Below, in pieces: positions 57,357 to 64,000 of a stretch of 64,000 nt of DNA (position 1 is its first letter; each line of letters starts with the position of its first letter). The notes beneath the pieces were generated by a model. That model was not told where the DNA came from. It saw only the letters and a list, made by a program, of their open reading frames with translations, and made no database searches. This stretch comes from Vibrio sp. Of7-15 (lineage in GTDB: Bacteria > Pseudomonadota > Gammaproteobacteria > Enterobacterales > Vibrionaceae): contig NZ_JAKRGH010000003.1 in the NCBI RefSeq assembly GCF_022347565.1, forward strand, positions 248,001 through 312,000, in the 5' to 3' direction. Made by a program: the position numbers and the translations under genes.

Positions 57357-58487
57357 TTACACGCTCAAATTGAAACTAAGTGTCTGACTTCCCTTCCCGT
57401 TAACGAGTATGCTGATCAAATGCTCGCCAGAATAATAACGACGTGTTGTGATATTTTTAAACAAATGCGACTTGGAAATCTCTAAGGTTTCTGCGGCTTT
57501 TAGTGTGACTGTTTTCAATTTAAATACCTTCTCACTGTGCTTACCATTGGCTTTCATGTGATGAATAACATAATCAATGATCAATTTTTGGTCATCATCA
57601 CTCGTGGAAGTCATCGACACGGTAAAATCCAACGCTTCTCCTAACTCAATCGCCTGATTACCAACAATTCGATGTTCAAGTATCATGTCTGGGGTAGAAG
57701 AATAACCCAACACTTCAAAAGCAGGTGGGTAGCCAGATTTAATGAGTGTTCTTAGTGCATGTTTAACCAGCCACGTTCGGTTTTTTGTTGTATTTGATGT
57801 CGCATTACTCATCCACTTTTGGCATAGCTCGCTCACTAAATGTGGGTGATCCTTTGATATGTCATTTAAGTTATTGGCAACTGATCGGCGAACATACTCA
57901 GATTCATCATCCACTAGTTGTTCCAGTATGGGAAAAATCGGCGTAGGGTCTTGAATCAAAGACGGTAACTGCTGGCCCCAAGGTAGCTTAGGTCGGCAGC
58001 CTTCCGAAGCTAATCTTCTGACATGATCATTTGAGCTAACCGCCCAAGTTTTCATCACCGCTAAAGTCTCATCTTGGTTATTGATAATAAAGGGACGAAT
58101 TGCAAACTCAGCCGAGAATAACTCTGTTACTTGTTCTAATAACGGTAGAGCTAATTCAGGAGCATCAATCCCATGCACCGCAACATAATCCGTTACTGGC
58201 CACGCCGCAAAACCACTCAGCGCATCATTTTCCTCACCGCGATCCCACACATCGATTAATGGCATTAACTGCGGCTGCAGCTCTTGGAAAGAAACATTAA
58301 AGCTGGCGTGTAAAGCGTCAATCAAATGAGTAACACGCTGCTTAAGCTCTAAATTTTCTAGGCCGTTGCTGGCTTTTTTTTCAAATAAAGCAGTGTCAAA
58401 GCTTGGTACAAGCTGGCTCATGGCATGACTTATACGCTGAATGGCAACGCCATCGATTCCATCTTTCATTAATTTTTGCTCAGCCAT
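57357..58487 (-). CDS. HEAT-repeat DNA alkylation repair protein (AlkC/AlkD-like)
   Basis: About 376 residues from the ATG at 58487, which has AAAGGAC six bases upstream. The centre consists of helical HEAT-like repeats, with RRLASEGCRPKLPWG, YVRRSVANNLNDISKDHP and TWLVKHALRTLIKSGYP, the pattern of AlkC/AlkD glycosylases that remove 3-alkylpurines. The C-terminal 100 residues look like a beta-rich extra domain (YSGEHLISILVNGKGSQTLSFNLSV, in part). The substrate is uncertain. Confidence 0.82.
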   Translation of the reverse strand: MAEQKLMKDGIDGVAIQRISHAMSQLVPSFDTALFEKKASNGLENLELKQRVTHLIDALHASFNVSFQELQPQLMPLIDVWDRGEENDALSGFAAWPVTDYVAVHGIDAPELALPLLEQVTELFSAEFAIRPFIINNQDETLAVMKTWAVSSNDHVRRLASEGCRPKLPWGQQLPSLIQDPTPIFPILEQLVDDESEYVRRSVANNLNDISKDHPHLVSELCQKWMSNATSNTTKNRTWLVKHALRTLIKSGYPPAFEVLGYSSTPDMILEHRIVGNQAIELGEALDFTVSMTSTSDDDQKLIIDYVIHHMKANGKHSEKVFKLKTVTLKAAETLEISKSHLFKNITTRRYYSGEHLISILVNGKGSQTLSFNLSV

Positions 58488-58594
58488 GTTCTGTCCTTTA
58501 TGTGCCAAATTTTCCAAAATGCTATATTACGAATGAGAATGAATTGTGATATTTTCCTTCTACACAATAACAAAGCCGTATAGGAATTAAAGTC

Positions 58595-58954
58595 ATGAAA
58601 GTCATCCGTTGGGTTCTTGGTCGTATCATTTTATTGCTCAATGCTATTTTCTCTCCTTCTGGAATGAAACGTTCAGAACAAGAACAAGCGAAAGTGAATC
58701 AAGATGCCGAAGGACTTAAATTATACCAGTTCAATGCTTGCCCATTCTGCGTGAAGGTTCGACGTTCAATGAAACGTCTGTCTCTTCCAATTGAAGCGCG
58801 TGATGCTCAAAACGATAAAAAATGGGAACAAGAACTCATCGAACAAGGTGGTAAACGTAAAGTACCTTGCCTTCGAATTGAAGAGAAAGGTGAAGTCACT
58901 TGGATGTACGAATCAAATGACATTATTAATTACCTAGAAAAGCGATTCGCATAA
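58595..58954 (+). CDS. Glutaredoxin-family protein with N-terminal hydrophobic helix
   Basis: 119 residues. The first 25 or so form a hydrophobic helix (IRWVLGRIILLLNAIF), so it is probably attached to the inner membrane with its domain in the cytoplasm. The thioredoxin-fold part holds the redox motif FNACPFCVKVRRSM and the cis-Pro in KVPCLRIEE, then YESNDIINYLEKRF at the end. An AGGAAT site precedes the ATG. The partner is unknown. Confidence 0.9.
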   Translation: MKVIRWVLGRIILLLNAIFSPSGMKRSEQEQAKVNQDAEGLKLYQFNACPFCVKVRRSMKRLSLPIEARDAQNDKKWEQELIEQGGKRKVPCLRIEEKGEVTWMYESNDIINYLEKRFA

Positions 58955-58978
58955 TAAAAAACGCTTTCTTATTCTATT

Positions 58979-59003
58979 AGCCCGAGTTACTCGGGCTTTT
59001 TTG
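58979..59003 (+). terminator. Terminator after the glutaredoxin gene
   Basis: Arms AGCCCGAG (58979-58986) and CTCGGGCT (58990-58997) with a 3-base loop and a following T-run. Confidence 0.88.
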
Positions 59004-59032
59004 CTTTAGCAACTTGCTACTATGGACACACT

Positions 59033-60409
59033 ATGAATTTAACTCGTCGACAATTTGTCACAACAGCCCTAAGCACCACGGCTATTTCCATGATCCCTGG
59101 GTGCAGTGTCACCCAACCGAAACCAAACGATCCTTATTACTATAAACTCACCGCAGAGCCTTCTTCGCATCAACTTGTTTCCGGTGTCGATACGGATGTG
59201 TTAGGTTTTAATGGCCAAATTCCCGCACCCACTTTAATCGCCAGACAAGGCGTCCCAATCACCATTGAATTCACGAACAAACTCAATGAGCCCACCACCA
59301 TTCACTGGCACGGCTTACGTATTCCAATTGAAATGGATGGCGTACCTTTTTTAAGTCAGCCACCTATCATGCCCGGTGAAACCTTTATTTATCGTTTCAC
59401 ACCACCAGATGCAGGCACTTTTTGGTATCACCCACACATGAACAGTGTGGTTCAATTGGGTAAAGGGCTGGTGGGCGCCATTGTGGTTGAAGAAGCAACG
59501 CCAGTGAAATTTGATGATGAGCACACCTTAATTCTCAAACACTGGCACATTAATAAGCAAGGACAATGGAAAGATCTCATGGTACCTCGCTTAAGTGCAC
59601 GAATGGGTACTCCGGGAGAATATGGCACCGTAAATGGCGAGCACAAACCAACGTATACCGTTCCTGAAAATGGCAGTGTTCGATTGCGTGTGGCCAACGT
59701 TGATAACACCATGACGTACCCGCTTGCTATCGAAGGCGCGGAGGCTTGGATTATCGCCATTGATGGAAACCCAATCACCACCCCAAGATTGCTCACCCAG
59801 CATAAAGTGGGGCCAGGCATGCGAGTTGATTTAGCCATTATTGCACCTACGGCAAACTCCAGCTTTCAGCTCGTGCAGAAAAAAGGGAAATACAGTTTCA
59901 CCTTATGCCAATTTACAGCGATCGCTTCTTCAATCACTTCTCCTGCCACCATTCCCGCTTTACCATTAAACCCAGTGCCGCAACTGGATATTGATAATGC
60001 CATTACCGAGCATTTTGTTTTTGAATGGGAAGGCGCAGTCACACCCGCAAACAAAGCAGGAAAAGGCAAATATCAATTTTGGCTTACCAACCGTAGAGCA
60101 TGGGAAGGCATGAGCGCCAATAATATTCCGGCCCCATTAGCGACTTTACAACTAGGTAAGACCTATATTTTCGATTTAAAAAACAACACGCAATACCATC
60201 ACCCTATTCACCTTCATGGCCATACATTTACTGTATTGGAGCTAGATGGTAAACCAGTCGAACCTTTCCACACGGATACGGTCTTACTTGGAAAATACGG
60301 CAGAGCCAAAGCCGCGTTTGTTGCCGATAATCCAGGGCGCTGGATGTATCATTGCCATGTCATTGAGCACATGAAAACGGGACTTATGGGCTATATCTCC
60401 GTGGTATAA
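59033..60409 (+). CDS. Multicopper oxidase (Tat-exported, laccase-like)
   Basis: 458 residues with a twin-arginine signal (LTRRQFV) that also contains a possible lipobox (IPGC, Cys24). The four copper-binding motifs are intact: HWHGLR, WYHPHMNS, HPIHLHGHTF and MYHCHVIEHMKTGLMG, the last giving Met as the axial ligand of the type-1 copper. It oxidises phenolics or metal ions and reduces O2 to water in the periplasm. No copper-resistance partner gene is beside it, so the natural substrate is open. Confidence 0.93.
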   Translation: MNLTRRQFVTTALSTTAISMIPGCSVTQPKPNDPYYYKLTAEPSSHQLVSGVDTDVLGFNGQIPAPTLIARQGVPITIEFTNKLNEPTTIHWHGLRIPIEMDGVPFLSQPPIMPGETFIYRFTPPDAGTFWYHPHMNSVVQLGKGLVGAIVVEEATPVKFDDEHTLILKHWHINKQGQWKDLMVPRLSARMGTPGEYGTVNGEHKPTYTVPENGSVRLRVANVDNTMTYPLAIEGAEAWIIAIDGNPITTPRLLTQHKVGPGMRVDLAIIAPTANSSFQLVQKKGKYSFTLCQFTAIASSITSPATIPALPLNPVPQLDIDNAITEHFVFEWEGAVTPANKAGKGKYQFWLTNRRAWEGMSANNIPAPLATLQLGKTYIFDLKNNTQYHHPIHLHGHTFTVLELDGKPVEPFHTDTVLLGKYGRAKAAFVADNPGRWMYHCHVIEHMKTGLMGYISVV

Positions 60410-60601
60410 AAAGTCGCCACAAAAAACACTGTTCACACAATTATGTAATATTAAGAAAAAACAATAGACATCAAACACTTTGTGTCCCATTATTTGAGTC
60501 TATTAAGATTTTGTTCAACCTTTATTGATAATAATCTATAACACCAGTCCGTTTCTGGTTAGTTAACTTCTCTACATCAATAATGAGGAATAGGAACCAC
60601 T

Positions 60602-60988
60602 ATGAGTTGGCAATTAAACGAACTACAAACACTCCTAGCACAACACCAAGGTTGGGAGGTTAAGCTTTCTGAACAATCTCTTGTTATTAGTAACGAAGAT
60701 GGTATCGATGCTTTCCTAGCCGTTGCAGGAGAGCAAATTCTTGTCGAAGTGTTGCTTTTTGCACAGACAGAAGTGAAAGACGTTCAAACACTGAATGAGA
60801 CAATTCTACGTACTCATAAAATGTTCCCGCTTTCGACTATTGGCATCAACGATGTGAATGGTCAAAGCTACTACACAGCATTTGGCTCACTTTCTTCTCA
60901 ATCTAAAGCAGAAAGTATTGTCATTGAAGTCGCGACGCTGTTCCGCAACGTTGAAGCCTTCATCGATCTTTACCAAGAATACCTATAA
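60602..60988 (+). CDS. yjfI: DUF2170 family protein YjfI
   Basis: 128 residues, acidic alpha/beta. The pattern SWQLNELQTLLAQHQGWEVKL... with FRNVEAFIDLYQEYL at the end matches the DUF2170 family, whose E. coli member YjfI lies upstream of the PspA paralogue YjfJ. The role is unknown but it belongs to a PspA-type stress cassette. AGGAATAGGAACC precedes the ATG. Confidence 0.86.
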   Translation: MSWQLNELQTLLAQHQGWEVKLSEQSLVISNEDGIDAFLAVAGEQILVEVLLFAQTEVKDVQTLNETILRTHKMFPLSTIGINDVNGQSYYTAFGSLSSQSKAESIVIEVATLFRNVEAFIDLYQEYL

Positions 60989-60999
60989 GGAGCCCAATA

Positions 61000-61686
61000 A
61001 TGAGTGTTTGGAAAAAACTGTTTACTGCAATCAAAGGCGGCGCGAACGAAGCAGCAGAAGCTGTGGCTGATAACCAAGCTCTGCGCATCTTAGATCAAGA
61101 GATCCGAGAAGCAAAAGAAGAACTGCGCAAGTCTGATGAAGCATTAGTTGGCATTATTGCAAAGCGTAAAATGTCAGAGCAAAAGGTCGCTGGGTTTGAT
61201 TCTGGTATTGCCGAGTACGAAGCGCACGCTCGTTCAGCAATGGAAAAAGGCCAGCAAGAACTTGCTCTAGAATGTGCAACAAAAGTAGCAGCACTGCGTA
61301 ACGAACAGCAAGCAGAAGACACTTACCTGCAGCAGTTCAAGAAATCAGAGCAAACCATGCGCACTAACATTGCTCAAGCAAAAGACAAGCTACGTCAGCT
61401 AGAGCAACAAATTGATGTGATAAAGGCAAATGAAGCGGTACAAAAAGCACAAGCTGCCGTTTCAACAACAAATGTTGGTGCAAACGCAAAAATGCACACG
61501 GCTGTTGAGTCTTTAGACCGCATCAAGCGTCGCCAAGATGAGCGCCAAGCGCAATTCGAAGCAGCAGAAGAAATGCATGAAGAGCAATCTGGTAGCAGCC
61601 TAGATAAGAAGTTAGCAGAAGCTGGTATTACCCCTAACTCTGCAAACTCAGCAGAAGACGAGCTGGCGCGTATCTTAGGTAAATAA
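61000..61686 (+). CDS. yjfJ: PspA/IM30 family membrane-stress protein YjfJ
   Basis: 228 residues, almost fully coiled coil as expected for PspA/Vipp1 (long Glu/Lys/Gln-rich helices such as EIREAKEELRKSDEALVGIIAKRK, in part). PspA proteins assemble on stressed inner membrane and limit proton leakage. The gene lies 11 bases after yjfI with AAGGAG upstream. It ends with an acidic tail (EDELARILGK). Confidence 0.92.
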   Translation: MSVWKKLFTAIKGGANEAAEAVADNQALRILDQEIREAKEELRKSDEALVGIIAKRKMSEQKVAGFDSGIAEYEAHARSAMEKGQQELALECATKVAALRNEQQAEDTYLQQFKKSEQTMRTNIAQAKDKLRQLEQQIDVIKANEAVQKAQAAVSTTNVGANAKMHTAVESLDRIKRRQDERQAQFEAAEEMHEEQSGSSLDKKLAEAGITPNSANSAEDELARILGK

Positions 61687-61717
61687 ACGCACGACAGCGA
61701 AAAATAATAAAGGTTAA

Positions 61718-62755
61718 ATGGAAGTATCTATGCCGATGTGGTTACTTTTACGCCGCTGGATAGCCGCTCGATTTAATCAACTAACTGGACGTAACCTGCT
61801 ACTCACCGTAGCAGGTTACGTTGTTATTTGCTGGGGGCTTCTCTTCATTGCAGGAGAAACCAGCATGACCTCAAACATCACCGATTTTGTCTACTACCTA
61901 TTTGTTACCGCATCCACTGTGGGTTATGGCGATATGTCACCTGTCACCCCACTTGGTAAATGGATTGTAGCCTTATTTGTTATCCCCGGTGGGTTGGGGT
62001 TATTTGCGATTACAGTTGGTCGATTAGCAGCAATAGCTATTCAATATTGGAAAAGCGGTTTATTAGGAAGACGGAGAGTGAAAGTGAAAGAGCATATTCT
62101 TGTTCTTGGCTGGAATGAACAACGCACAATGCATTTGCTCAAAATGCTGCTGCATGAAGAAAAAAAACACCGCCCTATTGTGTTATGTGTACGCCCTGAA
62201 ATTGAAAACCCAATGCCAAATGACATCGAATTTGTCCGGGTAAGTAGCTTTACAGACAGGGAATGCATGAAAAAAGCGAACATCTCAGACGCTAGCTGCA
62301 TTATTATCGACAACCCTGAAGACGATATTACCCTTTCAGCTGCCCTCTTTTGTGCTAATCAAAACCCCAATGCCCACCTGCTAGCTTACTTTAACGATGA
62401 AGCACTCAGTGATCTACTTAAGCAACATTGTCCGAATGCTGAATGCATTCCCTCTGTTGCGGTCGAAATGCTGGCCAAAGCTGCCATCGATCCGGGGTCA
62501 AGTGAACTGCATCATGAACTATTAAGCTCACACAAAGGCATGACGCAATATTCTGTCTTCTATCCTGAATCAAAACAAGCAATTACAGTCGGTGATGTCT
62601 TTGAGCAATTTAAAAGCCAATACCACGCTACTTTAATTGGCATTGATAATGGTGAAGGCATACAACTTAACCCAGACTTAACTTGTAGTATTAACCCCGG
62701 TTGTCAGATTTTTTATATTGCTGATGAGCGAGTAGAAAACTTCCAATGGAGCTAA
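61718..62755 (+). CDS. Potassium-channel-like protein with RCK-type domain
   Basis: 345 residues. Two membrane helices flank a pore loop with the selectivity filter TVGYGDM (near residue 66-72), followed by an RCK/TrkA-N-like cytoplasmic domain (ILVLGWNEQRTMHLLKMLLHEE). The intact TVGYGD filter indicates K+ selectivity. A second start at 61730, with GGAAG upstream, is possible. Channels of this kind occur next to PspA genes in several gammaproteobacteria and may respond to membrane depolarisation. Confidence 0.9.
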   Translation: MEVSMPMWLLLRRWIAARFNQLTGRNLLLTVAGYVVICWGLLFIAGETSMTSNITDFVYYLFVTASTVGYGDMSPVTPLGKWIVALFVIPGGLGLFAITVGRLAAIAIQYWKSGLLGRRRVKVKEHILVLGWNEQRTMHLLKMLLHEEKKHRPIVLCVRPEIENPMPNDIEFVRVSSFTDRECMKKANISDASCIIIDNPEDDITLSAALFCANQNPNAHLLAYFNDEALSDLLKQHCPNAECIPSVAVEMLAKAAIDPGSSELHHELLSSHKGMTQYSVFYPESKQAITVGDVFEQFKSQYHATLIGIDNGEGIQLNPDLTCSINPGCQIFYIADERVENFQWS

Positions 62756-62758
62756 ATT

Positions 62759-63394
62759 ATGTTTGACTGGTTTAAAAAGAAAGAACCAACAGAGCCGAGT
62801 AAACCTCAATCTCCAGAAGTACTGGGCTTACGATTAGGTGGCGCATTTGAACTTGATGATCTGAAATTAAAAATCATTGAGCCAAGCTTAATCATTGAAG
62901 GTGCTGCGCGTACTCACCTTATTAAGGCAGTAGGCGAAGTTCAGCTAGATAGCCAAAGTCGTTTAATTCGCTATTACACGGATGATGATGGTTATATACA
63001 GATTCTGCAACAAGGTAATACCGACGCAGACGTTGTTGAAGTGAAACTATGGTACTTCTATGAAACCAAACCTGTAGACACCCAAGAGCAATGGGATCAG
63101 TGGATTAACCATGACATTGTACAATCAAAATGGGAGCTAGAGGGTCATCAGTTTAATAAGGTATGGGAAAACATCAAACCCGTTCCGATGACGGAAACCA
63201 CCTGGGATCAAGATGGTAATACGTCAATTACCGATCAATTTGTGATGATTTACGATCGCGAAGCAGATACTAATTTATATGAATCTTTGCTGGTTTGTGG
63301 AGAAGAAGTGATTGAAAACAACCGTGCTGAGCGCTGCATTGTACTCAGTACTGGCATAGATTTATCCCCTACCGACTTCAAATTAATGGGTTAA
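62759..63394 (+). CDS. yjfK: DUF2491 family protein YjfK
   Basis: 211 residues, acidic, mixed alpha/beta: MFDWFKKKEPTEPSKPQSPEVLGLRLGGAFELDDL, in part, is typical of DUF2491/YjfK. It begins three bases after the channel gene with GGAG upstream, so it closes the yjfI-yjfJ-channel-yjfK operon. Biochemical function is unknown. Confidence 0.87.
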   Translation: MFDWFKKKEPTEPSKPQSPEVLGLRLGGAFELDDLKLKIIEPSLIIEGAARTHLIKAVGEVQLDSQSRLIRYYTDDDGYIQILQQGNTDADVVEVKLWYFYETKPVDTQEQWDQWINHDIVQSKWELEGHQFNKVWENIKPVPMTETTWDQDGNTSITDQFVMIYDREADTNLYESLLVCGEEVIENNRAERCIVLSTGIDLSPTDFKLMG

Positions 63395-63505
63395 TATTTT
63401 CTTTGCTTCTGCATAAAATAGGCATTCATTGTAATGGTGTATGCCTAACCTCACCTATCAGTAGGGCTATTTCTAAACACACTCAACAAAAATAAGTAAC
63501 ACTAC

Positions 63506-64000
63506 TCAGTTAGAATAGTAACCAGTAAGCAAATCATCATACATTTTTTCATAAGTACCATCTTCTTTAATTTCCTTTAGACCCTTATTAAACGCCTTGT
63601 GTAACTCTTCGGAATCTTTGTTGTTCTTAGGGAAAAGCAAATAACCAGGACGGATAGATATTGCTCGGGAATGATACTCCACTTGATGGATGATACTCGG
63701 GGCAAATTGTGAGCGTAACAACTCCACGCCAGCCACCGAATTCATAGGAAAAAGGTCGATACGTCCCTTTAATAGGCGCTTAAAGTTCATTTTGTCATCA
63801 TTAACGGTTTCAAAAATAGCTCTGTCTGTCTTCATATAAGCTTCCATCTCTTCAGATAAGTAGTAACCACGTGTAACGCCTATTCTGAAACCATCGAGAT
63901 CATCGACAGTCTTCCAATCAAAATCGCCATTACGGGTTTTCAGGAAGAAAAAATGAACACTCACTTCAAGAAGAGCATCACTATATAAAAACTCTTTAGC
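63506..64000 (-). CDS. Amino-acid-type periplasmic binding protein (5' end outside window)
   Basis: 165 codons are visible; the frame stays open to the right edge, so the N-terminus, including any signal peptide, is missing. The visible part has the bacterial extracellular solute-binding (SBP_bac_3) pattern: VDDLDGFRIGVTRGYY, RIDLFPMNSVAGVELL and the closing KALNKGLKEIKEDGTYEKMYDDLL-like helix (here KAFNKGLKEIKEDGTYEKM). A GTG at 63964 lies in frame but is not the true start. Confidence 0.8.
   Translation of the reverse strand, partial: AKEFLYSDALLEVSVHFFFLKTRNGDFDWKTVDDLDGFRIGVTRGYYLSEEMEAYMKTDRAIFETVNDDKMNFKRLLKGRIDLFPMNSVAGVELLRSQFAPSIIHQVEYHSRAISIRPGYLLFPKNNKDSEELHKAFNKGLKEIKEDGTYEKMYDDLLTGYYSN

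Noticed and set aside
1-64000. Mobile elements, prophage, CRISPR arrays, tRNA and rRNA genes
   Set aside because: No transposase or integrase frame, no regularly spaced repeats, and no cloverleaf or rRNA-like sequence was recognised. Gene order and base composition look uniform.

Overview
The window looks like chromosomal DNA of a marine gammaproteobacterium of the Vibrionaceae (Vibrio, Aliivibrio or Photobacterium-like). The reasons are AT-rich DNA, the tandem potD1/potD2 pair, a broad-spectrum periplasmic racemase, the hmgA-fumarylacetoacetase-maiA block, the formate dehydrogenase island with TAT-target peptide and DUF3305/DUF3306, a DUF3802 gene, and many c-di-GMP, chemotaxis and hybrid-kinase genes. 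I see no rRNA, tRNA, CRISPR array, insertion sequence or prophage. Both edge genes are cut by the window.

Layout. 1-2287: a minus-strand run of a membrane protein, a Bax-like glucosaminidase lipoprotein and a DUF2987 protein. 2585-7780: spermidine/putrescine transporter potABC plus two potD genes separated by hairpins. 7835-17249: phenylalanine/tyrosine catabolism (phhA-phhB, hmgA, fumarylacetoacetase, maiA, acetoacetyl-CoA synthetase, hppD), with TyrR-box-like palindromes upstream of phhA and hmgA. Only the tyrosine aminotransferase is missing between phenylalanine and acetoacetyl-CoA. EAL and GGDEF genes flank hppD. 18433-23706: cobB sirtuin, a HAD phosphatase, a chemoreceptor and the racemase.

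23946-45740 is the most coherent region, a formate dehydrogenase / tungstate / molybdopterin island. It carries FdhA (Cys in place of selenocysteine), FdhB, FdhI, a small TAT protein, a TorD-like chaperone, a poly-ferredoxin, DUF3306, DUF3305, FdhD, a helix-turn-helix/periplasmic-binding-fold regulator, a hybrid kinase, a histidine kinase with an NtrC-type sigma-54 activator, the tungstate transporter TupABC, MobA and a MobB-MoeA fusion. I find four -24/-12 (sigma-54) promoter matches in its control regions. A 17-bp motif, consensus TGAGACAWTTTGWCCCA, occurs upstream of both tupA and the ferredoxin-fdh operon at enhancer-like distances, and a 15/17 copy lies inside mobB-moeA. The simplest reading is one two-component sigma-54 regulon that coordinates metal uptake, cofactor assembly and formate oxidation.

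45815-64000: a DUF342 protein, SRPBCC and VOC proteins, nagK, a DTW-domain tRNA-modifying enzyme, a second chemoreceptor, an NlpC/P60 lipoprotein, a hybrid kinase with a PhnD-like binding protein (preceded by a possible 26-residue membrane peptide), DUF3802, a HEAT-repeat alkylation-repair protein, a glutaredoxin, a Tat-exported multicopper oxidase, a PspA-type envelope-stress cassette (yjfI, yjfJ, ion channel, yjfK), and the start-less part of an amino-acid-type binding protein running off the right end.

All functional calls come from reading motifs and gene order. No database search was run, and residue positions are counted by eye.
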